Shown here one piece after another: positions 44,254 through 54,310 of a DNA stretch of 64,000 nt (position 1 is the first letter of the stretch; each line of letters begins with the position of its first letter). The position numbers were made by a program, and so were the translations under genes. The stretch is from NCBI GenBank assembly GCA_035048495.1, contig CM068552.1:16120753-16184752 (forward strand). Reading direction: 5' to 3'. The notes under the pieces were generated by a model that did not search any database, was not told the DNA's origin, and saw nothing but the letters and a program-made list of their open reading frames with translations. This stretch comes from Euptelea pleiosperma (taxonomy: Eukaryota; Streptophyta; Magnoliopsida; Ranunculales; Eupteleaceae).

Positions 44254-45997
44254 AAGTCTCAAGGGTCCTTGGTAACAACTGCAAGTTTGTTCTTGTAGAT
44301 GGTGCATATTGGGACCTCGTGTACACCATGTGGACTTGCCCTGAGTGATGGGGCAAGCTCAGTCAACATGGGAAGGTACAGAGGATGTAGGTGTGGAGGC
44401 TGAGAAAACCTTGCCCCATGAGGCGCCTTTTGCTCTTAGAGGCCCGTTTTGCCATTCCTCACCATAGATGGTGTCGTCTGTTGTGGGTTGCATCCAAGAG
44501 GTGCAAATAGCGCTGACACATGTGAGAGCTTTCTGGGGCACACCTTTTAAAGTTGGTCTCGGGAATGATTTTCCCAAGACAATGTGAAAATAAAGAAGAG
44601 GGAGACTGTCTCAGGCAAGTAAGTCCCCCTGAATCATGTTTCGGTCCTGGCCAAGACCTAACCCAAGGGCACACTGCCTGACTCTGCCAAGTGTTAGATC
44701 CAGACTAGAAAGATGTCAAGGAGGGGCATTCCCTTCTTTTCATGTTCCCCAAGCCTTAAAATAAGGGTCTCTGATCACTGGAAATGGGCTGGAACCTACC
44801 CATCTCGGTTCTTCACTTAATGCCCTCCATCTTCTAATCACTAGTGCAACAGTACGCTAACTGAGGACTTCGAAGATTCCATACATATATGACTCCATGA
44901 ATGAATCAGGAGACTACCAATGATAAAAAGTACCTTGACTGGATAAGGTTGAAATGAAGAGTTGTATTTTTAATAGGTCGTTAGGTCTACCTTCTTGTTG
45001 ACCTGTTAAGTTTATGATTACTTTCATTAAACTATTTTTTCATGATTTTTTTTGTTGAGATTCTCTACTTATGACATGATTTAAAATCTTTGAGATGTTT
45101 GCTTTAGTGCCTATGGGCCCACCTCAGGTTGATCTCTAATACCTCACTGTGCTTTCCTCTAAACGTTGGTGTTGAGTTTTGGTAATGAGTGAAGAGCCAC
45201 ACAAATATGGGAAACTCCATACTGTATATATATTCAGGGATTTCGGAATAGCCATTGGATGTTTCACCATTACTCATGATACTACTACCCTGTGTTAGAA
45301 ATTTGTTTACACTGTTGTAGTACTGTACTCAAAACAATTAAGTTTATTCATATCGAACTCAAAGTTCTTTCATGCTGCTGTTTGAACTAAACAGGCCAGA
45401 AATTCTGTCAGATCTATTGTTTATTCAAACAGCACTATTTGAAACTAATGAAGCCTGGTTAGTGCTACATTGAGAAATTCGCCTCATCATGGAATGTTGT
45501 CCTTAAAAACATAGGTCTCTTTTATAAAGGTGCCCATTGCAGAACTTACTAGAACATGAAGGCACCTTTCCGGCAATCCTTCTGAGATCTTGGGCATACA
45601 CCAGATCCTCCTCCCCATTGAACACAAGTAACTGTGTCTTCTATGCCTCTAGCTCAAATCTGTTGAATACAATAGAACATTTCATCAGGAAAACATACTA
45701 GCTAGCATGTAGTGTGCCTGCCAGAAGTTCTCAATGGTTTACTATTAGCTTTGTTTTGGTGCTTCTTTTGCACCTATTAAAGTTTGTTTCTTGATGATTT
45801 AGGGCCAAGTTTGGGCATGAAGCATGTGGATTCTGTGACGTTTCTGTTGGCTTGGTGTTTACTGCAAAGAAACATTTTCAGTTGCCTGGAAATTACAAAT
45901 AAAAAAAATAAGCTTCTTAGTTGCTATCATTTGGTGTGATCTGGGGAATAAAACCACTGCACCTCTCTCTCTCTCTCTTGTGGGCAAGCTGGGGTTA
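44254..45997. other. Non-coding stretch, no gene supported
   Basis: Several short frames exist on both strands near 44360..44680, but none shows a family motif. A (CT)n tract lies at 45964..45978. Confidence 0.35.
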
Positions 45998-46005
45998 GGC
46001 AGACC

Positions 46006-46174
46006 CAGTGGCAGAGCCAGGATGCCCACCCTCAACTTTAAAATGCAGTAAGGAATTTTTTTTTCTTTCAAAGTACCCTTTTGCCCACCTTAGAAAAGTA
46101 CACTTTTGCCTAGCCTGGAACAAAATCTATACAATATTGCCCACCCTTGAACAAAATCCTGGCTCCGCCACTGG
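46006..46174. mobile_element. hAT-type MITE
   Basis: 169 bp, starting CAGTGGCAGAGCCAGGAT and ending with its near inverse ATCCTGGCTCCGCCACTG. This is a widespread plant hAT terminus. The 8-bp flanks GGCAGACC (45998..46005) and GGCGGACC (46175..46182) match at seven of eight. Confidence 0.88.
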
Positions 46175-46341
46175 GCGGACCCCTACCTGATATTAATGAG
46201 TAGAAAAAAAGTTACATCCTATAATATGTACATCCACTAGTGTCCTCCTCAATATAATTATAAAAATCATCAACTCTCTCTCTCTCTGTTTTTTTTATAT
46301 CTTGGCAGTTTTTACTAGCAGGTTGATGGGTTTGTATTCTA

Positions 46342-46470
46342 AAGTTGGTCAGGTAGTAATTGCATAAACATGCCTACAAATATTACAACTGAAGTTGGTC
46401 AGGTAGTAATCTTTTTGGTTGCCTACAAATATTACAACTGAAGTTGGTCAGGTAGTAATCTTTTTGGTCA
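46342..46470. repeat. Tandem repeat, 49-50-bp unit, about 2.6 copies
   Basis: AAGTTGGTCAGGTAGTAAT recurs at 46342, 46392 and 46441, each followed by CTTTTTGG/GCCTACAAATATTACAACT-type sequence. Confidence 0.9.
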
Positions 46471-46899
46471 CTTGATGGCACATCAATTTCATCTGGCAAC
46501 AATTATTATTGACACATTAGCAGTGCTTCTTGTTGTGCTTTTTTTTTTTTACCTTTGTTTTATTCATCTGAAAACTTATCTTTTAGACTTATGCTGATGT
46601 ATATTTCATGGGAATAATTTGGCGGGTTGATGTGATTATCTGTCATTTTCTGACATCTTTGTGTACTAACAAAAAGATGCCGTTATTATTCTATTCATTT
46701 TATAATAGCAATTAGCAAAAATATGCATATATTCATTAACAAGTACATAACATGGTCATTGACATGTATGTCATTGTCAGACTCAAGTATGAGATCTTGG
46801 GCATGGTGACACCAAAAGACCAAATACATTGCCATGTCTATACAAGTCTATTAACCTACTAGACAATAAAGAATGTTTGTATTTCAATTATAGTAGGGC

Positions 46900-47940
46900 T
46901 AGTGATTGAGAAGAAAGGGGATGCAGGATCACGAAGAATATGAAGGACTTTTGCAGACTTTGTGGAAAGGAATTGTGTAGTAGATTTGCCTCTTGGAAGA
47001 GCATCTTATACTTGGTCTAATAACTAAGAGTTTCCTATTATGTCCAAGTTGGATAGGTTCCTTGTATCTTCTAGCTGGAAAACCCATTTCTCTGTTGTCT
47101 ATCAAAAGGCTATTCCCTTTAGATTTGAGAACATGTGGTTCCAAGTCCTTAACTTTATTGATCTTATATCCTCTTGGTAGGAGCCATTCCATTATATGGG
47201 TATGGCTGGTTTTGTTTGTCCTAAAATATTAAAAGCTTTGAAAGAGAAGATTAAGGCGTGGAACAAAGAGGAGTTTGGGTGTGTGGACTGTTAAATATGT
47301 GCTTTATTGGAGGAGATTGCTTGCATTGATTGGAAGGATGAAACCGGTGCTATCTTCACAGAAGATAAAAGAAGAAAGATAGCAACCAAGAACAAGTTTC
47401 TTAAGTTAGCCTGGTTAGATGAGATTAGTTGAATGCAAAAGTGGGACAAAGGGCCCAAGGAAGGTGATAAAAATAGTAGCTTCTTCCACTGTATTGCTAA
47501 TGCCATAAGGAGACAGTCATTTCTCACCATTTGGTAGATGGTTCTTTGATCATGGAGGAGAAGGTAAGAGAGGCTATAATCAATTTTTACTCTTAGCTTT
47601 ACTCAGAATCTTGCCAGGGTCAGGCCAACTTTGGATGGGCATGAGTTTGATAGTATCTCTCCGGAGCAAAATAGCTAGTTAGAGAGACCGTTTGAAGAGG
47701 AGAAATATCTAACGCCATTGGCAAGTTGAGTGGAGATTAGATGCCTTGACTGGACAGCTTTTCACTTCTGTGTTTTTAAGAAATGTTGGAATATCATTTG
47801 GGGTGATTTCATGTAGTGATCAATGAGTTCAATGAGCAGGCTTATCTTGATAAGTGCTCTAAAAGCACTTTCATCACCTTGATTCCTAAAAAAGGAGCTG
47901 AATCTCTCAAAGATTAGGGGTGAAGATTATGTCTCATAGA
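46900..47940 (+). pseudogene. L1 LINE relic, endonuclease to start of RT
   Basis: Frames with stops read VVDLPLGRASYTWSN, MSKLDRFLVSSSW, IPFRFENMWF and KEKIKAWNKEEFG, the end of the L1 endonuclease domain and the linker to RT. DETGAIFTEDKRRK and FFHCIANAIRR follow. It is degraded throughout. Confidence 0.75.
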
Positions 47941-48093
47941 ATTTGGGTTTGAGAAGGAAAATTAATAATTGGGAGTTGGACGATATCTCTTTACTTGTCA
48001 GTTGCAGATGTCCTAAAAACGACAAGATCAAAGTCCTTGGAGGATCATACCATGAAATGGCACACGGTGACGGATTGGCGCATTGAAGGGTGC

Positions 48094-48436
48094 CCCGTGC
48101 AACTTATCCTTCGGACGACACCGCACGTCAGATGGTGACCCGTGCAACTTATCTATCAGACTACAACACACATTAAATAGTAACCCGTGCAACTTATCTT
48201 TCAGACGGCACATCGCATCAGACGGTGACCCGTGCAACTTATCTATCGAGCGGCACCGCACGTCAGACGATGACGCGTGCAACTTGTTTATCAGATGGCA
48301 CCACACGTCAAACGGTGACCCGTGCAACTTATCTATCAAATGGCGACTCATGCAATTCATCTATTAAACAGCACCGCATGTTAGACAGTGTCTCGTGCAA
48401 TGCATCTATCACACAGCACTGCACGTCATACAATGT
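48094..48436. repeat. 45-bp minisatellite, eight units
   Basis: Seven 45-bp units and one shortened 28-bp unit, each starting with a variant of CCCGTGCAACTTATCTATCA. The arithmetic fits exactly (7 x 45 + 28 = 343). Because 45 is a multiple of three, open frames run through on both strands. They are probably by-products. Confidence 0.93.
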
Positions 48437-49175
48437 CGTATATCGGTGCCTTCCACCCACAAAGTGCCCACTTGGTACTTGCATACAACACTAAGGTGAT
48501 GGCCTTGCTTACTTAAGGGTCATGCGCCCGCTAGTAGGAATTCCATTTTTGTCACACCAACTAGTGTCGCACTAGTATGGGGGTCAAAGATAAATCGTAG
48601 GATTGGCGGGGCAAGGGTATGAGAGGTCGATCAGATGCAATCTTGTTCGCAAAACCACTGACACGTAGGAATGAGATACTTGCTTGATCGACTGTCATTT
48701 GGGCAACACAAAGGCATCATAACATGCCACGTGTTCGATCAAAGTGTCGTATTCAAATATGACATCGCCACCTCTGATCCATGTGGAATAATACGGGCGC
48801 ACTATGAGAATTGTCAGTTTTGTTACAATCGTGCTTTCCTAACTTTTGACTCTAGTATAAACAGAGGAAAGGGGTCGAAGGAAGGGGGGAGGCCATAACC
48901 AAGGTGTTATCCTAATCTTCTACCATATTCCTTTCCTCTTAGCCTCTCTTCTTCATCTTCCCTCGTTCTGGTCTTTTCAATTTTTTCGTCCGCAGATCCT
49001 TGGACTCGGATGCTATGGATTCCCCTCTAATGTTGTTTTTAATTATGCTGCTTTGTATTCTAGAGTGATTATCATCAATAAAGAGAACCGATCATTTTCA
49101 CCGAGTTCAAGATCTCATTTAAACTGTTTACATCAGTTAGTTTGGATTAATGATTTGGTTCGAGGAGGAAGATAA
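48437..49175. other. Unclassified, possibly LTR-like
   Basis: Contains a TATAAA at 48857..48862 followed by a pyrimidine-rich leader near 48910..48980, as in a Gypsy LTR or a promoter. No partner repeat or coding region was found. Confidence 0.3.
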
Positions 49176-50582
49176 GAGGATATTTTTGCCATTAAAAATG
49201 GTTAAAGTGGTTATTTATAATTTGTCTTGAAGGATTAGAGGGGCAAACATGGTATCATGGAAGTTTTACTTAAAAATCCAATTCGACGTTTATTTAAATT
49301 GAGTCTTCAGCGCACAAAAGAATTTGCTTTTACTTTCACTCAAGTAAAAAGCAAAAAAAAAAAAAAAATTGCTTCATTTTGAAGTACATTTTTGGCTTCT
49401 TAGAAGTAACTTCTTATATTACATTCGAACAACTTGCTTTTTTTTTGCTTTTGCAAGCAAAAAAATAACTTTTTTTGGTGTTGCCAAACGAGTCCTAAGT
49501 AATTAAAATGGGTTGATTTTGAAAACATGGATGAAATGACATAGAAAGTAATGAAGTGGTTAAAATGAGTTGTTTTGGAAATATAATATAGGTTTTAGCT
49601 TAATGAAACATCATTGAATGATATGGAAAGTAATTAAATGGTTATTAAGGTTTTGAAAATATGGAGAAATGACATGAAAAGTAATTAAGTTGTTTTAAAT
49701 GGATGTTTTGGAAATTTGGAAGAACATGGTAAGCAATGTTTTAAATCTCGGACCGGCCATTGACCCCATGGACGTTCACTGAGTCATTGTTTCAACTGGT
49801 TGGCTAAGAGGATAACCTAATTGGGTTTTTCCAATTTTTGTCTAAAAAATAACTAAGTTTTAGGTTCCTAGGTCAATGTAGACCCTGACCATTTTGGGGA
49901 CCATATGAAATTGACCTAGGCACCTATTAGTTGGCAAATAAAGAAGAAACTGAGCACCTATTATTTAATTAAATGTCCATCTTCACCAAAAACAAAAAAG
50001 TTCATTTACCGCTCATTCACGTCCTCAACCATTCTCATGTTGTTAATGATATTTTCAATACAAGCCCTTGATAAAAAAAACTTACTTACCAATTACCATG
50101 TCATTTTCTTCCATATTTCCAAAATTACTCCTTAATAACAAATTAATTACTTTTTCATTTATTTCTCCCATATTTTCAAAGCAACTCCTTAACAATCATA
50201 TAATATATAATTATTTTCCATGTCATTCCATGGGGTATCTTTAAGCTTAAACCTTTATATTACATGTCCAAAACAACCACTTTTAACCACTTAGGACTTG
50301 TTAGGCAACACTAGAAATACTTTTTTTTTTTACTTCCAAAAGTAAGTTCATTTTGATATCATGTAGGAAGTTGCTTCTAAGAAGTCAAAAAGATACTTCC
50401 AAACGAAGCCAATTTTATTTTGCATAAGTAAAAGTAAATTGTTTTGTGTGCCGAAAACTCAATTTAAGCACATGTCGAATTAAGTTTTTAAGTGATTTTT
50501 TAATATCACATTTGCCCTTTTAATCCTTCAAGACAAATTATAAATGATCACTTCAACATCTTTTAATGACAAAAAATCCCTC
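49176..50582. mobile_element. 1.4-kb foldback element with arms of about 590 bp
   Basis: Left arm 49176..49760 (GAGGATATTTTTGCCATTAA, AATTTGTCTTGAAGGATTA) is the diverged inverse of right arm 49990..50582. Both also hold GTTTTGGAAAT-type segments. The centre, about 230 bp, is non-coding. No target duplication was found, so the class is open. Confidence 0.7.
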
Positions 50583-51250
50583 AAAACCTTTAATATAAAT
50601 TATAATGACCACTTTTGTCCTTCCATACAAGTTACTTTGTCCTTTTGGATCACGAGCAACAACAATAGTGCCACGCAACAACACTATCGCCACCCCACAT
50701 CCCAAAAGAAAATAGAAAACATAAGACGTGGGGACCCCAAAAGAAAAATCCCCCTTAGAAAAAAAAAATCAATTAGAGAGATTGAGCTAGGATGTTCTCC
50801 AAAATTTCATTTTCCGAAAAGAAGGGATAGAATCCGAGGATCGATCACAACTTGTGAACATGTTGAGACAGAACAAACGCAAAATTATAATTGTACGAGT
50901 TTTCAAAACTTAGATCATCTCCATAAAAATCAAAAGCATGTAGTTAGGAAATTGTTTTCAAAATCCTTTCTTTCAAATCAGATCATGCAAGGGGATAAGC
51001 CGATATAGTGGCATATATTTGCTTCAAGCCCTAAGGTGTATAGTGGCAGATACACCCAAACTTTTCAAAAAGCAAGATAGTCGTGGCAGAGTTATCCCTC
51101 TCTTCTAAAAGAACGATGGCGTGTTTTTTAAAAAGCATCAAACATTTGCATGTCCTTTCGAGAAATAGAGTTGTACCCCCCCTGTTAAATATTTTTAACG
51201 CCATTTTAGCCTTGGTGGGCAAAAAACATTTGTCCACTAGGAAAATGTGA
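50583..51250. other. Non-coding stretch
   Basis: The 154-codon open frame at 50544..51008 starts inside the foldback arm, has biased composition and shows no family motif. It is not treated as a gene. Confidence 0.35.
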
Positions 51251-51500
51251 GAAAATGAAATCTTTTGGGCCGACTTTCTTGAAACCTACACGTGGCATAC
51301 TTTTTGGGCCCACTTACACCATGAATGTTGAAACTCCTTATATACCAAATGACACGGCAAACTTTTTTGGGCTCACTTGCATGTGGGTCTATCTACCAAT
51401 ATGACATGTGACACACCTTTTGGGCCTACTTGCACTCTGAATATTGGGACCCCTCATATATCTACCAAAATGACACGAGATACACCTTTTTGGGTCCACT
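51251..51500. repeat. Diverged tandem repeat with TTTTTGGGCCCACTT units
   Basis: Four blocks start near 51289, 51364, 51416 and 51487 with TTTTGGGYCNACTT and end with a TGACAC/ACAC pattern. It merges into a MITE-like piece (51500..51660). Confidence 0.55.
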
Positions 51501-51660
51501 AACCGTATGGATGTTTGGCCGTACATACCTTTTTGGGTCCACTAACCCTAGGTGGATGGACATACCAAAAATCAGGCTGATTAGTGATTTTCAACCTTTG
51601 GATTTTTGTAACCAAAAATAATGCCCAATTTCCACGGTTAAAATCAATCCAAGAAAATGA
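51500..51660. mobile_element. Fragment of the CACGTGGC-type MITE
   Basis: Carries CCGTATGGATGTTTGGCCG, AAAATCAGGCTGATTAGTGA and the TCAATCCAAGAAAATGA segment. The right arm is lost. Confidence 0.55.
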
Positions 51661-52295
51661 TGAAAATGACTCTAGGTCCATGTTATGATCCCAGATTATG
51701 ATGCCCAATTTACTTTCTATGTTAGTATTCCAAGAACTCATCAATAGCCCGTGGGGACCAAAAAGTCTATGCCTCTATCTGGTCTACAATTTGATCTCTA
51801 TGATCCCTAATTACGTATCGTAGACATGATAAACATGCTATCAATCTAGACAGTTCAATTGGTAGGCCATCTTTTGGACTGCATGTTTTTCAAAAATCAT
51901 TTCATTTGGTTGATTATCAACATCAAAATAATGGACTTTGTTATTTTGGCAATTGGTCCATTAATTGGATGGTCTAGATCATGAACATGTGCACAAAGAT
52001 TGATCCCGGTGATATCACAACTTTTCTGTTTAACAAATACCAAAGTATGCGATGAATTGGTCTTACACACATAGAGTTTTCAGTGGTAAAGCATTTTTTA
52101 AGGCCACGTGATACTATTTCTCTATGGCAAGTATCGACTATGGTACTTGTGTAGTGCGTAGGATATTTTTTATAAATTTGCTTATGCCATCGAAACACCA
52201 TGAAAATTAGAATGACGAAAGTTTTGGCGAGAAAATTATATGGTTGCCAAACACTTTAAAATATTTTCAGGCTTGAATATTTAGCCGTGAAGGTC
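51661..52295. other. Non-coding stretch
   Basis: No gene or clear repeat recognised. Confidence 0.4.
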
Positions 52296-52623
52296 TAAGG
52301 TTTAAAGGGGACCGTTAAAACGGATTGGGAGCGTTACTGTTTTTTCCATTATAATGAAAAAAATGCTCCGGGGCAAAATGGAAAAATGGCGCTGAAAGTC
52401 ATATTTTGAATTTCAAAAAATGAAATATAACGGAAAAATAATGGCCGTTTTTAGCAATTTTTTCCAGAAAATAAAGGTCGTTATTTTTGTTCTAATAGAA
52501 AAATAACGGAAAATAACAGCCGTTATTTTTTGGGCATTTTAACTGTCAATAACATAACGGAGGAGGGCCGAATCCGTTATAACGGCTGTTATTTTCGTTA
52601 TAACGGCCGTTTTTTAAACCTTG
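52296..52623 (+). mobile_element. GCCGTTATAACGG-rich element, copy A
   Basis: About 328 bp, from TAAGGTTTAAAGGGGACCGT to GCCGTTTTTTAAACCTTG. The interior is full of CCGTTATAACGG and GAAAATAACGG motifs. No target duplication is visible. Confidence 0.65.
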
Positions 52624-52692
52624 GTAATTGACACTGGAAAATCATTCCTATGTTATCGCGTGTGTGTGGCTCGTGGGAGTGATAGTTTTTCA

Positions 52693-53035
52693 CAAGGTTT
52701 AAAAAATGGCCGTTATAACGGATTCGGACCTACCCCGTTACGTTATGGACCGTTAAACGCCCAGAAAATAACTGCCGTTATAATGAAAATAACGGCTGTT
52801 ATTTTCCATTATAACGAAAATAACAACCGTTATTTTCTGGAAAATTTTGTGAAAAAAAGGCCGTTATTTTCTTTTTTTCCGTTATTTTCCATTTTTGAAA
52901 ATTTGAAATTCAAAATTCAGCGCCATTTTTTCCGTTTTTTTCGTTTTTGCCCCTCACCGTTTTTTTCGTTATAACGGAAAAAACGGTAACGCCCCCAGCC
53001 CGTTATACCGTTATAACGGTCCCCTTTAAACCTTG
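52693..53035 (-). mobile_element. GCCGTTATAACGG-rich element, copy B, hAT-like
   Basis: 343 bp, inverted relative to copy A, with termini CAAGGTTTAAA and its inverse. A perfect 8-bp duplication GTTTTTCA (52685..52692 and 53036..53043) points to the hAT superfamily. It is non-coding. Confidence 0.8.
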
Positions 53036-53364
53036 GTTTTTCATTTACGGACAAAAGACGAGACCTAAAACGGCCGTTATCTTTATGACATACGAGAGAG
53101 TGATAATGCCGTGATTTGTTCTAAGCACGGTTCCACAGAAGGAAAATGATAGCATTGTCCCGAGAAAAAAACTATTGCATCGTCGTCCCTGTGTTAAGAC
53201 CGTTGGATTTTCTTTAACTTTTGTTCGAGGTAAATCTCGAGAATCACCAACTAGAATTTCAAAGAGACGACGATGGGGACGACGGTGACCTACGGACGAC
53301 GGTAACAACGGCCCCCAAGAATAAGGTCCCCACCTAACCCCATACTTAGAGCCCAAGTTTGCGA
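53036..53364. other. Non-coding stretch
   Basis: No gene recognised. It is GC-richer than its neighbours. Confidence 0.35.
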
Positions 53365-53771
53365 GTTTGGAGTAAAACTTCTATCAGCGTTGTGACAGAT
53401 GCTTCTGTCACAATGCAAAATCATGCCACGTGACACATTCTTAGTGGACGATGACTGTATGGATGTTTGGCCAGTCCCTCGGTGGACCTATAAACCAAAA
53501 ATCAGCCCGATTAGTGATTTACAACCTTTGGATTTTGCATTCAAATAACGCTCAATAATGCTGGAATTCCTACCGTTAAAATCAATCCATGAAAATAACT
53601 TCAATCGAATCGCTTAGAAATCACTAATCAGGATTATTTTTGGTTTAGAGGTCCACCGAGGGACTGGCCAAACATCCACACGGTCAGAGTCCACAAAGAG
53701 CGTGCCACGTGGCCTGTATTTTGCATTATGACAGAAGTATCTGTCAGAACGCTGTGACAATTTTACTCGCC
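53365..53771. mobile_element. MITE of the CACGTGGC family, upstream of HVA22
   Basis: 407 bp. The arms hold TTGTGACAGATGCTTCTGTC, GCCACGTGAC and ATGGATGTTTGGCCAGTCC with inverses. The candidate 9-bp target duplication AGTTTGCGA/AGTTTGTGA (53356..53364, 53772..53780) has one mismatch. CACGTG cores are at 53427..53432 and 53706..53711. Confidence 0.78.
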
Positions 53772-53813
53772 AGTTTGTGATCCCGCGGAGACTTCAATGA
53801 ATTCCCCCTGTCG

Positions 53814-54104
53814 AAATGCCACGTGGAATATTTTTTTGGGTCCATTGGAGTTCGAAGGTTTGTTTTACCTCATGGTAGACCTACACACCAAAAATCAACG
53901 TAATTGGTTGTTTATATCCGTTGGATTTGTGTATTTTAACGCTGTGATTTATAACCGTTAGATTTGAGCTAATTTTTGGGTGAAACAATACAAGATTTAT
54001 GACTTACCAATCAAGTGAAGTTTTGGTGGGTAGGTATACCAAGAGGTGGGACAAACATCCATACGTCAATGGGCCTAAAAAGAAGTATCTACGTGGCATT
54101 ATGG
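53814..54104. mobile_element. Related MITE directly upstream of the HVA22 gene
   Basis: Left arm AATGCCACGTGGAATA and TTTTTTTGGGTCCATTGG; right arm AACATCCATACGTCAATGGG and CTACGTGGCATT. The centre has diverged. It supplies CACGTG at 53820..53825 and ACGTGGC at 54091..54097, within 500 bp of the start codon. Confidence 0.7.
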
Positions 54105-54310
54105 GAGTGGGAGACTTCAAACTTTGATGTATATTCATTGTATCCAATTTTTTCTTCCATTCTTTTCATGCGTTTTTACAGCTGCAGCGGCTTTTTCACA
54201 CACGTCTTACGCACACTCAGAACCTGAGAAGGGAAAGACAGGAACTCTTCATCGGCATCTCCTCTGAGAATATCAGATCAAAAAACAACAAATAAAGCGA
54301 AATTTAAGAG
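54105..54310 (+). promoter_or_regulatory. Core promoter and 5' UTR of the HVA22-like gene
   Basis: 206 bp between the MITE and the ATG. A TATATTCATT is at 54130 and a pyrimidine-rich stretch follows. The transcription start is not fixed by sequence. Confidence 0.45.

Noticed and set aside
44359..44674. Two overlapping minus-strand frames
   Set aside because: No conserved motif on either strand. The region is best left as non-coding.
48094..48436. CRISPR-like array
   Set aside because: The units are contiguous variants of one 45-bp sequence with no constant-repeat/variable-spacer structure, and the host is a plant nucleus.
48028..48494. Repeat-protein genes on both strands
   Set aside because: Frames stay open only because 45 is divisible by three. 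No start context or family match.
50544..51008. 154-codon frame on the plus strand
   Set aside because: Starts inside a foldback arm, has low-complexity composition and no recognisable domain.
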